A DNA stretch of 64,000 nucleotides, from positions 1 to 64,000 of the forward strand of contig JARKOC010000158.1 in the NCBI GenBank assembly GCA_029975915.1, written 5' to 3'. A program made the position numbers and the translations under genes. Shown here piece after piece: positions 8,576 through 15,338 of the stretch (its first letter is position 1; each line of letters opens with the position of its first letter). Source of the DNA: Bryobacteraceae bacterium. GTDB lineage: Bacteria; Acidobacteriota; Terriglobia; Bryobacterales; Bryobacteraceae. Below the pieces are notes generated by a model. It did no database searches. It had not been told where the DNA came from and saw only the letters and a program-made list of their open reading frames with translations.

Positions 8576-8592
8576 CCCCGGCAGAGCCGGGG
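8576..8592. repeat. Subterminal hairpin, left end of the IS200/IS605-like element
   Basis: CCCCGGC-aga-GCCGGGG is a perfect 7-bp stem with a 3-base loop, about 86 bases upstream of the transposase relic's start. It pairs with the copy at 7957-7975. Confidence 0.65.
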
Positions 8593-8654
8593 GATCTCCC
8601 TGGATAGGCTGGACGCCATAGACAGGGTGAAGACGTTTGGCGATGTGGACGGCG

Positions 8655-9797
8655 TCAGAATCGTCCATCGAGCCTCGTTTCGTAAATGTTGCCTTCGGCG
8701 TCGGAACTGAGAACAATCCAGGGTGCACCATCAGGCCAGCGGTGCTTGGGACCAGTAACGTCGTTGAGCCGGGTGCTCGGCGAACGTTCAACCGGAACAG
8801 CTTGTCCCTCGATTTTGAGTTGCGCGGCCGGAGTGACAATCGCTGCAATCCAGTCTCGGCGATCAGCGGCCGGGCCTGGCTGGTAGACGGTGTGCAGGAG
8901 GAAGAGCCGCTCGGGCCGTCCACCGGCGACGGCGATGGGCCGGCTAGGCAGTTCCTGGTTTGTCTTCAGTGCGTAAGGAACGCTCGACCACCGTCCGTCC
9001 CGGCTGCGCAGACGCAGCACCAGTTGCGGCTGCCCGACCGTGTCTACGGAGTTCTTCATCGCGACGTACAGAGTCCCGTCTTCGCCCAGCGCCGTGTTGA
9101 TGTGGTCGTCCGCGGTCAACCCGCCCTCGGCCACTACTTCGATTGGTGCTCCGGGCCGCCTGAAATAAACCCCGTCATGCGCCTGATCCGACCAGATCAC
9201 ACCAACGCCGCCGGGCAGTGCGACCACGGCACAGATGTCGTCATCGGCGGTTTCGCGCTCGTTCATCACGACGGGCTCCTGCCATTCGCGTCCATCCCGA
9301 TTAGCCGACCGGCGTAGAAGCATCTTCTTACCCGAGCCGTATGCCACCCACCAGATGCCATCTCGGCCGCGGGCGACGGTCGCGGTCTCGGCCCGGGAGG
9401 CCTCCAGCTTCCACCGGACCGGCGGGCCATTGGGGACATAGCGTCCCGTCTGCCAGCGCAGCGCCACCACCGCGATTTCGCCAGGTTCAACAAGTACGGC
9501 ACGCACACCGGACGAGTCAGCCCAGACGTCGGCCTGTCCCGGTAATCCGCGCAGTGGCGCGTCGAGATGAGCCTCCCGCCGCCAGCCTGCCTGAGTGCGC
9601 CGGAACACGGCGCTACCGTCCTTTACTGGCAACCAGGCCCACCAACTCCGGTGCGCATACCAGATCTTTGATTGGGGCTTATCCTTGGTGGCAAAGGGCA
9701 CACCGGTCTGGAAAACACGCTCCGCGTGCGCGGTTTGGAAGACGGCGAGCAATGCCGCCAATAGGACAATCCGAGTCACGGGAAGTCTACAACACAC
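8655..9797 (-). CDS. Exported protein with beta-propeller-like repeats, function unknown
   Basis: Protein of 380 residues with a signal peptide (VLLAALLAVFQTAHAE, cleavage near residue 25). The mature part is rich in repeating strand motifs with Trp and Gly, such as ARGRDGIWWVAYGSGKK, GVGVIWSDQAHDGVYFRR and LGEDGTLYVAMKN. These resemble sialidase/BNR-type propeller blades, but no complete Asp-box is convincing and no catalytic set can be named. The gene stands alone, and its 3' end lies about 60 bases from the IS relic. It is probably periplasmic or surface-exposed. No substrate is suggested. Confidence 0.7.
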   Translation of the reverse strand: MCCRLPVTRIVLLAALLAVFQTAHAERVFQTGVPFATKDKPQSKIWYAHRSWWAWLPVKDGSAVFRRTQAGWRREAHLDAPLRGLPGQADVWADSSGVRAVLVEPGEIAVVALRWQTGRYVPNGPPVRWKLEASRAETATVARGRDGIWWVAYGSGKKMLLRRSANRDGREWQEPVVMNERETADDDICAVVALPGGVGVIWSDQAHDGVYFRRPGAPIEVVAEGGLTADDHINTALGEDGTLYVAMKNSVDTVGQPQLVLRLRSRDGRWSSVPYALKTNQELPSRPIAVAGGRPERLFLLHTVYQPGPAADRRDWIAAIVTPAAQLKIEGQAVPVERSPSTRLNDVTGPKHRWPDGAPWIVLSSDAEGNIYETRLDGRF

Positions 9798-9855
9798 GTC
9801 ATCTATCTTCGCATGAGCCGATCGGGAGCCTGGATTGATGGAAGGGGAGTGGGTT

Positions 9856-9877
9856 GGGTTGTGTGGAACACATACCC
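9856..9877 (-). terminator. Hairpin downstream of tRNA-His
   Basis: GGGTTGTGT and ACACA-t-ACCC form a 9-bp stem with one bulged base and a 3-base loop, about 25 bases past the tRNA 3' end. There is no T-run, so termination is only a suggestion. Confidence 0.3.
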
Positions 9878-9902
9878 CGCACTTTCAATGTGATCGAGTA
9901 GG

Positions 9903-9980
9903 TGGGGCGCGTGGTGGGATTCGAACCCACGACATCCAGAACCACAATCTGGCGCTACTACCAACTGAGCTACACGCGCC
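9903..9980 (-). tRNA. tRNA-His (GTG anticodon)
   Basis: The reverse strand folds as a full cloverleaf. The anticodon stem CCAGA/TCTGG encloses a loop with GTG. The T arm is GTGGG-TTCGAAT-CCCAC. The acceptor stem has the extra G at position -1 facing C73, the identity pair of bacterial tRNA-His. The 3' CCA is encoded (9903-9905). It lies alone between the exported protein gene and the AAA+ ATPase gene. Confidence 0.97.
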
Positions 9981-10134
9981 GCACTACCGTTAAGTTTAGC
10001 AAATCGCGCATGAGCCGGATAAGCCCGCCTCCGGGCCGCGGCGGCTTCCAGGGCAGCTTGGCAGGCAAGCGGCCGGAGCGCAAGATTCACGTAATGTTTG
10101 AATGATTTAATGCAAGTTGATAGAAAGAAATCTA

Positions 10135-11391
10135 TTATGATTTGGCGAAATACAATTCTACAGCCCGTTCGATGTCCGGCTTGCAGACGTTCAACGTGCG
10201 GTTTTCGTACTGGCTGATCGATTGGATGATGTTCAGGATGTCCAACGGATAACAAGCGCGCAACTGAGTACGCCCGTTCGACAGGCACAGCTTACGCAGG
10301 TATTCGGCGCTGTCATATTCGGCTGGAACATTCTTCACTGTCATCAGGCGCTGGAAGATCATGTCGAAGACTTCGGGTTGCACCGGCTCGATCTCGATCT
10401 TGTTCTGAATACGGCGCAGGAAGGCTTCGTCAGCCAGATCCGACGGGTCGAGGTTGGTCGAAAAGACGACCATCAGTTCGAACGGAATTTGAAACTTCAC
10501 GCCGTAGCGCAAGGTCAGGTAGTCCACTTTGCGGTCCAGGGGCACGATCCAACGGTTCAGCAGGTCGCGCGGGCTCATCAACTGGCGGCCAAAGTCGTCG
10601 ATGATGAAGATGCCGTTGTTGGCCTTCATTTGCAGAGGCGCGGCATAGATGCCCGACGCTTCGTCCAGGCGCAGTTCCAGCATGGACGGAATCAACTCGC
10701 CGCCGACCACGATGCACGGCCGCTTGCACAGCACCCACCGGGGGTCGATATCCGGATCTTCGTAGTCCACTTTGTGGTGGACGACAGGATCATAAAGGTT
10801 GATGATCTGGTTATCCACTTCGACGGCGTATGGGATCAGGATGCCGTCGGCGTAGACCCTCAACATCCTTTCGGCGATGGAGGTTTTACCGTTGCCCGAT
10901 GGTCCGTACAGAAAGATCGAGTTCTGCGAGATGAGCGCCGGACCAAGCTGGTCGAGAAGGCGGTCTGGAATCACCAGGTCTGAAAATGCCGCCTTCAGCG
11001 CGCGGCGGTCGATTCTCACGTGGGCCGATTGCGCCTTGGCCGCCGCCGCGTAGTCCTTGAGCGAGACCGGGCACGCGCCGGCGTACTGCGAGATCTGGAA
11101 GCGGTCCGAGGCCAATTGCTTGCCCGAAGAGGTGAGGATGAACTGGTAGTCGTTTCCGATCATCCCCTTCACTTCGATCAACTGCTGCTGGCGCAATTGC
11201 CTGAAGCCGATTTCAATAATCGGAATCGACATGCGCAGCGCCGCCGACAGGCTGTTCATCGTCGAAAAGCCTTCAATCATCGTGCGCCGCAGGATCAAAT
11301 CGAGCACCAGAGACTGCGAAATGCCCAGATCTTCAAGAGTTTGCGGGGTCTTGGGGGCATAGAGCGAGCGCGGTCCAGCCGTTGTGAACAT
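10135..11391 (-). CDS. AAA+ ATPase with N-terminal winged-helix-like region
   Basis: Protein of 418 residues. Residues about 20-95 look like a winged-helix fold (SLVLDLILRRTM, SLSAALRMS, LRQQQLIEVKG). The ATPase core follows: Walker A GPSGNGKTS at 163-171, Walker B IFIIDDFG at 261-268 with Asp265/266, a sensor-1-like VVFSTNLDP, and an AFLRRIQNKIEI segment that may supply the arginine finger. The C-terminal helices (about 350-418) fit a lid domain. No signal peptide or membrane helix is seen, so it is cytoplasmic. Its partners are unknown. The gene follows the lyase gene after 93 bases on the same strand. The ATPase call is firm and the function is not. Confidence 0.75.
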   Translation of the reverse strand: MFTTAGPRSLYAPKTPQTLEDLGISQSLVLDLILRRTMIEGFSTMNSLSAALRMSIPIIEIGFRQLRQQQLIEVKGMIGNDYQFILTSSGKQLASDRFQISQYAGACPVSLKDYAAAAKAQSAHVRIDRRALKAAFSDLVIPDRLLDQLGPALISQNSIFLYGPSGNGKTSIAERMLRVYADGILIPYAVEVDNQIINLYDPVVHHKVDYEDPDIDPRWVLCKRPCIVVGGELIPSMLELRLDEASGIYAAPLQMKANNGIFIIDDFGRQLMSPRDLLNRWIVPLDRKVDYLTLRYGVKFQIPFELMVVFSTNLDPSDLADEAFLRRIQNKIEIEPVQPEVFDMIFQRLMTVKNVPAEYDSAEYLRKLCLSNGRTQLRACYPLDILNIIQSISQYENRTLNVCKPDIERAVELYFAKS

Positions 11392-11484
11392 ACGCCCTTT
11401 CTATCGGCGAACCAGGCTATGGGGATTAGGGGGAATCGCCCGGTTCGACGGGGACGGCAGGCGCCCCCCCATTGAATGAACCGC

Positions 11485-12930
11485 TTAGCAGTTCGGGCCG
11501 AAGTCTTTTTCGAAAGCGTGAGCCAGGCGTTCACCCCAGCCGTCAAGCGCTTTCATGCGGCCAGCGAAAAATCGCAGCACCGGAGGCTCCTCGATGAACT
11601 CGAGTCCGCCCACCAGGTCGCGGTGCTCGTAGAGCCATTTCAGCCGGTCGGCGGCATACTCGACGTGCGACATCGTGTAAGTCCGGCGCGGCACGGCCAA
11701 CCGCAGCAGTTCGATGTCCGAAGGGACATCGTTGCCGTCCCTGTCACGATCCATCGATACGGTCCCGCGCTCCATACCTCGGATACCCGATGCGATGTAA
11801 ACGGCAGCTGCCAACGCTCCGGCCGGATACTGCAATTGCGGAATCTGCGGGATGAACTTCATGGCGTCGAGGTGGCAGGCCAGGCCTCCCGGCGGAGTCA
11901 CGGCGGGAAGCCCGATCTCGACAAGTTTCTCGACGAAGTATTTGACCATGTCGGCCGAAGAACCGGCGACTTCCAGTTCGGTCATCTCGCGCACGCCGAC
12001 CGCCATTGCCTCGATCTCCTTCGACGACATGCCGCCGTAAGTAAAGAAGCCCTCATAGACGGGCAACCACGGCCGGATGGCTTCGTACAGATCCTTCCGG
12101 TTGGTGGCAATAAACCCGCCGCGCACCGAGCAACTCTTGCGGCCCGACAAGTAACAGAGGTCAGCGATCGCCATGATTTCGCGGATGATGTCCCGGATGC
12201 TCGTGTTTTCGTATCCGGCCTCGCGTTGGCGAATGAAGTAGGCGTTTTCGGAAATCAAACTGCCGTCGACCACCAGAAAAATGCCCAATGGCTCGATCAA
12301 CGCCTTGATTTCGCGAAGGTTTTGCATCGAGAACGGCTGGCCGCCGATGAGGTTGGTGGTCGCCTCCATCCGCACGAACGAAACGTTCTGAGGGCCAGCC
12401 TTTTCGATTTCCGCCTTCAGCCGGCCGAGGTCCATGTTGCCTTTGAAAAGGCAGGTGCTCGATGTATTGAGGGCCTCCGGTCCGTATAGTTCCAGCACCG
12501 TGCCGCCGGCCAGCTCGAAATGAGCCTTGGTCGTGGTGAAGTGGTAGTTCATCGGCACGATTTGGCCGGGCTTGACGAAGGTCTTCGCCAGCAGATGCTC
12601 GGCAGCGCGGCCCTGGTGGCAGGGCAACAGGTACTTGTAGCCGAAGATGTCCTGGACCGAATCGGCGAGCTTATAGAAGCTTTCCGAGCCGGCGTAGGCG
12701 TCGTCGGCCAGCATCATGGCCCCCTGTTGGACGTCGGTCATCGCATTGGTGCCCGAGTCGGTCAACATGTCCAGGAAGATGTCGCGCGTGCGCAACAGGA
12801 AGGTGTTGTAACCCGCCTCCTCGATGGCCTTCAACCGTTCGCGGACCGGAGCCAGCCGGGTCTTTTGAACGATGCGGACCTTATGCATCTCGATGGGTAT
12901 TTCTTTTCCGTTGGATAAACGTATGCTCAT
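11485..12930 (-). CDS. Tryptophanase/tyrosine phenol-lyase-family PLP enzyme with an altered cofactor site
   Basis: Protein of 481 residues, the usual length for this fold-type I family (EC 4.1.99.1/4.1.99.2), aligning end to end with both enzymes as I remember them. Conserved: TDSGTNAM near 58-64, the phosphate/substrate-site QGR (Arg108), Asp222 that should bind the pyridine nitrogen, PLP lysine Lys265 in SGRKSCS, IRGMERG, and VPRRTYT with the carboxylate-binding Arg. Unusual: after Asp222 the motif is DGSLISEN where both enzymes have DxxR, so the Arg that contacts the cofactor 3'-oxygen is Leu225. The first Lys of the KK pair is Arg. The enzyme probably does beta-elimination on an amino acid, but Trp, Tyr or another substrate cannot be chosen. 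Confidence 0.8.
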   Translation of the reverse strand: MSIRLSNGKEIPIEMHKVRIVQKTRLAPVRERLKAIEEAGYNTFLLRTRDIFLDMLTDSGTNAMTDVQQGAMMLADDAYAGSESFYKLADSVQDIFGYKYLLPCHQGRAAEHLLAKTFVKPGQIVPMNYHFTTTKAHFELAGGTVLELYGPEALNTSSTCLFKGNMDLGRLKAEIEKAGPQNVSFVRMEATTNLIGGQPFSMQNLREIKALIEPLGIFLVVDGSLISENAYFIRQREAGYENTSIRDIIREIMAIADLCYLSGRKSCSVRGGFIATNRKDLYEAIRPWLPVYEGFFTYGGMSSKEIEAMAVGVREMTELEVAGSSADMVKYFVEKLVEIGLPAVTPPGGLACHLDAMKFIPQIPQLQYPAGALAAAVYIASGIRGMERGTVSMDRDRDGNDVPSDIELLRLAVPRRTYTMSHVEYAADRLKWLYEHRDLVGGLEFIEEPPVLRFFAGRMKALDGWGERLAHAFEKDFGPNC

Positions 12931-13043
12931 GGGATCGTTAGCCGCGGCGAGTGCGCCTAGCGACGAATTTCAGATCATATCATCGATTGGTCCGGTAGCG
13001 CCTCAAGCGAATTGCCTGCGGCCAGTCCGGGGGATCCCAATGT

Positions 13044-13778
13044 TCAATCGAACGCGGGCCGCACGCCGCCGGCAGTGATTGTGATGGTCTCTCGGTTGTC
13101 TTTCAGCAACCTCAGAAAGCCGTCGGGGGTGAGACCCGTGGTCGTGCCGGTAACAGGACCGCCTGGCAGGTCGACGATCACCCGTCGGCCTTCAACAAAA
13201 CTCGATGCGGCGGTGAAGAGGCGCAGGATGGCGTTTACGCCCATCGTCTTGAGGATTCGAATGTGGCCGTCGATCGATCCAGCGATGGCTTTGAGCAGGA
13301 ATTCGCGGTCATATTCCGTTCCAGTTTCAATCAGCAGCGACGAGGCAATCGGGCTGAGTTCCTCAGGGAACTCGGGCTGTGATACGTTGAGGCCAATGCC
13401 GGCGAGCACCGCGTCGCCCTCAAGTTGAGCAAGGATGCCGGCAAGTTTCTTCCCTGCCCCGATTGTCAGCACGTCGTTCGGCCAGCGGAGGTCGACGGCA
13501 AAGCCGGCAAAAGTCTGGAGCGCATCGGCGACGGCGACGCCAAGGGTGAGCGTGACGACGGGCAACTCGGCAGGCGGCAAATCGGGACGCAGAATCTGGG
13601 TGAAGTATAGACCTGTGCGCGGAGGGGAGTGCCACTGGCGGCCAAGTCGGCCCTGGCCGGCGGTCTGCTCATGCGCGGCGACGACGGTCCCGGCGGCCGC
13701 GCCCTGCCGGGCGAGTTCGGCTGCTCGGGTCATCGTCGAACCGATGGCGTCGTGCCATTCGATGAGGCGGGAGGTCAT
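13044..13778 (-). CDS. birA: Biotin-[acetyl-CoA-carboxylase] ligase, monofunctional
   Basis: Protein of 244 residues that attaches biotin to carrier proteins such as AccB. The catalytic domain begins at residue 1 (IGSTMTRAAEL). The biotinyl-AMP loop is GQGRLGRQW (usual GRGRRGR), followed by RWPNDV and the catalytic Lys region KKLAGIL. The C-terminal SH3-like cap (about 195-240, VEGRRVIVDLPGGPVTGTTTG) is present. The N-terminal DNA-binding domain of repressor-type BirA is absent, so it should not regulate biotin genes. Its start overlaps the PIN-domain toxin stop by ATGA, placing it in one leftward unit with the toxin-antitoxin pair and possibly nadC and valS. Confidence 0.92.
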   Translation of the reverse strand: MTSRLIEWHDAIGSTMTRAAELARQGAAAGTVVAAHEQTAGQGRLGRQWHSPPRTGLYFTQILRPDLPPAELPVVTLTLGVAVADALQTFAGFAVDLRWPNDVLTIGAGKKLAGILAQLEGDAVLAGIGLNVSQPEFPEELSPIASSLLIETGTEYDREFLLKAIAGSIDGHIRILKTMGVNAILRLFTAASSFVEGRRVIVDLPGGPVTGTTTGLTPDGFLRLLKDNRETITITAGGVRPAFD

Positions 13779-14212
13779 GGGCGTTTGCGGCCCTCCGGAC
13801 TCCGCTTTATCGCAGCGAGCGCAGCGCGGGGAGTCGTGGCCTTGATAGGCGATCTAGAGAAACCGGCAATGTCGCGGGTGACGATTAGATCGCAACCCGC
13901 TTCAAGAGCCGCGCTGGCGGTGATGGCATCTTGGAAATCAGGCCAATCGAGCCTCACAGATGTGGAAATGACAGAACTGGACACGCCCGCGATGCTGAGG
14001 ACTTTGAGAATCAGCATCACAATCTCGCTTGCGCGATTGGCGCCAACCGATCTTCCGACAATGTAGTGGATTGTCGTGATCGCGTGCGCAGCTACTGCAC
14101 CCTCGGCATACCCTTCTTCAATCGCCGCCCAAACGGCGGCACACTGAGCAACATGAGGTTCGCGCTGGAGCAGCACGTCGAGGATCACATCTGTGTCGAG
14201 AAGGACCTTCAT
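13775..14212 (-). CDS. PIN-domain toxin (VapC-like, PIN_3 type)
   Basis: Protein of 145 residues. The first strand LLDTDVILDVLL carries Asp6 and Asp8. The later DFQDAITASAALEAGCDLIVTRD carries the remaining acidic residues of a PIN nuclease. Where classical VapC has a Glu (LAE), this protein has ITTIHYIVGR, the form I associate with the PIN_3 family. It is likely an RNase held inactive by the upstream antitoxin. The start overlaps the antitoxin stop (ATGA at 14209-14212), and its stop overlaps the birA start in the same way, so the three genes are translationally linked. The RNA target is unknown. Confidence 0.82.
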   Translation of the reverse strand: MKVLLDTDVILDVLLQREPHVAQCAAVWAAIEEGYAEGAVAAHAITTIHYIVGRSVGANRASEIVMLILKVLSIAGVSSSVISTSVRLDWPDFQDAITASAALEAGCDLIVTRDIAGFSRSPIKATTPRAALAAIKRSPEGRKRP

Positions 14213-14454
14213 TTCAAGTGCTTCTCGATCAGATAGGCTCGATACGCCCCGACCGGATCAACAAGAGCGGAGTCCTTGACAATACCTTTCAGCCGATCAA
14301 GGATGGGAGTCGAGGATTGGTCTTGCTCCTCTCTCGATATCCGGCGTAGATACCCCTGCACAAGTTTCGAGACGGAGGTCTTGTGTCTGGCCGCATACCG
14401 CTTCGCGCTGCGAACGTCCTCAGGGTCGACACTCAGCGTCAATTTCGCGGTCAT
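14209..14454 (-). CDS. Antitoxin of the PIN toxin (ribbon-helix-helix type)
   Basis: Protein of 81 residues starting at ATG 14454. Residues 3-40 (KLTLSVDPEDVRSAKRYA, then SVSKLVQGYLRRI) are a ribbon-helix-helix DNA-binding unit like the DUF6364 antitoxins. The C-terminal part (about 48-81) would bind the toxin. A longer upstream reading frame exists, but it overlaps nadC. The ATG has an AGGAG site 7 bases upstream, and both lie inside a palindromic operator (14453-14482), so the pair should repress itself. Confidence 0.82.
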   Translation of the reverse strand: MTAKLTLSVDPEDVRSAKRYAARHKTSVSKLVQGYLRRISREEQDQSSTPILDRLKGIVKDSALVDPVGAYRAYLIEKHLK

Positions 14455-14482
14455 ACGTATACTCCTATTCAAGTATACGTAT
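14453..14482. promoter_or_regulatory. Antitoxin operator: two ATACGTAT palindromes as a perfect inverted repeat
   Basis: ATACGTATAC (14453-14462) and GTATACGTAT (14473-14482) are perfect inverted copies separated by 10 bases. Each contains the 8-bp palindrome ATACGTAT. Centres are 22 bases apart (two helical turns), which fits two ribbon-helix-helix dimers. The left arm covers the antitoxin start codon and the spacer covers its ribosome-binding site. Confidence 0.7.
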
Positions 14483-14498
14483 AATCGGCAAGATCCGT

Positions 14499-15338
14499 TC
14501 ACGCCAAGGCCAGCCGGAAGTTGATGTCGACCGCTCGCGCCGAATGGGTGATCGCGCCAGCGGAAAGGAAATCTGCACCGGCTTCGGCGTAGGCGCGGGC
14601 GGTTTCCAGCGTGATGCCGCCGGAAAGTTCCGTCGTCGCGCGCCCGGCGATGCGTGCGATCCACTCGCGGGCTTCGTCCGGCATCAGGTTGTCGAGTAGA
14701 AGGTGTTTCGCGCCGCATGCAAGCGCTTCATCCAACTCGGCCAGAGTGCGGACTTCGATTTCGGCCGGGATCGATTGACCCGCCACTGCCGTCAGCGCCG
14801 CGCGTACGCCTCCGCACGCCGAAATGTGATTGTTCTTGATCAGAATGGCGTCGTAGAGGCCCATGCGATGGTTTTTCACACCGCCGCAGGCCGCAGCCAT
14901 CTTCTCAAGGATGCGCAAGCCCGGAGTCGTCTTGCGCGTATCGAGAACACGGCAGTTGGTCCCAGCGGTTTGGGCGACATATTCGGCCGCAAGCGTGGCG
15001 ACGCCTGACAGCCGCTGCATGAAATTGAGCGAAACGCGCTCGCAAGTGAGCAGGACACGCGCCGGTCCGGCGACCCGGGCGATGCAGTCTCCGGGAGCGG
15101 CCCTGCCGCTGCTGGAGATCAGAATTTCGACCGCATCCACGGGCCCCCGTTCGGCATAGATGAGATGGAGGAGTTCGACGCCGGCGACGGTCATCCAGTC
15201 GCGGGCGAAGTAGGCCCCCTGGGCCATGCGATCCGCCGGGACCGTCAAATTCGTCGTGATATCGCCCGCGCCGATATCTTCCTCAAGGGCGCGGCGGACG
15301 GCGGCGATGACGTCGGGGTGGTTGATGTCGAAGGTCAT
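14499..15338 (-). CDS. nadC: Nicotinate-nucleotide pyrophosphorylase (quinolinate phosphoribosyltransferase)
   Basis: Protein of 279 residues, the family's normal length, making nicotinate mononucleotide from quinolinate and PRPP in de novo NAD synthesis. Seen: EEDIGAGDITTNL at 19-31, LNFMQRLSGVAT, the substrate-binding DTRKTTPGLR, HRMGLYDAILIKNNH, LLLDNLMPDE and the closing ELSGGIT and DFLSAGAITHS that form the phosphate site. The start overlaps the valS stop by one base (TGATG), indicating translational coupling. No nadA or nadB is in the window. Confidence 0.95.
   Translation of the reverse strand: MTFDINHPDVIAAVRRALEEDIGAGDITTNLTVPADRMAQGAYFARDWMTVAGVELLHLIYAERGPVDAVEILISSSGRAAPGDCIARVAGPARVLLTCERVSLNFMQRLSGVATLAAEYVAQTAGTNCRVLDTRKTTPGLRILEKMAAACGGVKNHRMGLYDAILIKNNHISACGGVRAALTAVAGQSIPAEIEVRTLAELDEALACGAKHLLLDNLMPDEAREWIARIAGRATTELSGGITLETARAYAEAGADFLSAGAITHSARAVDINFRLALA

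Larger units (their letters stand above)
7957..8592 (-). mobile_element. Decayed IS200/IS605-type element (tnpA only)
   Basis: A dead Y1 transposase gene (8060-8490) lies almost centrally between two near-identical short hairpins, CCCCGGC-a(a/g)a-GCCGGGG at 7957-7975 and 8576-8592. Each hairpin is about 85 bases from the gene, one past its stop and one before its start. Subterminal hairpins of this kind are what TnpA recognises in IS200/IS605 elements, which lack terminal inverted repeats and make no target duplication. Exact ends cannot be set because the cleavage tetranucleotide is unknown. Further hairpins at 8023-8042 and 8041-8055 lie next to the transposase stop. Confidence 0.75.

Noticed and set aside
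7957..8592. Active insertion sequence
   Set aside because: Several stops, a frameshift and loss of one HUH histidine mean that no working transposase can be made.
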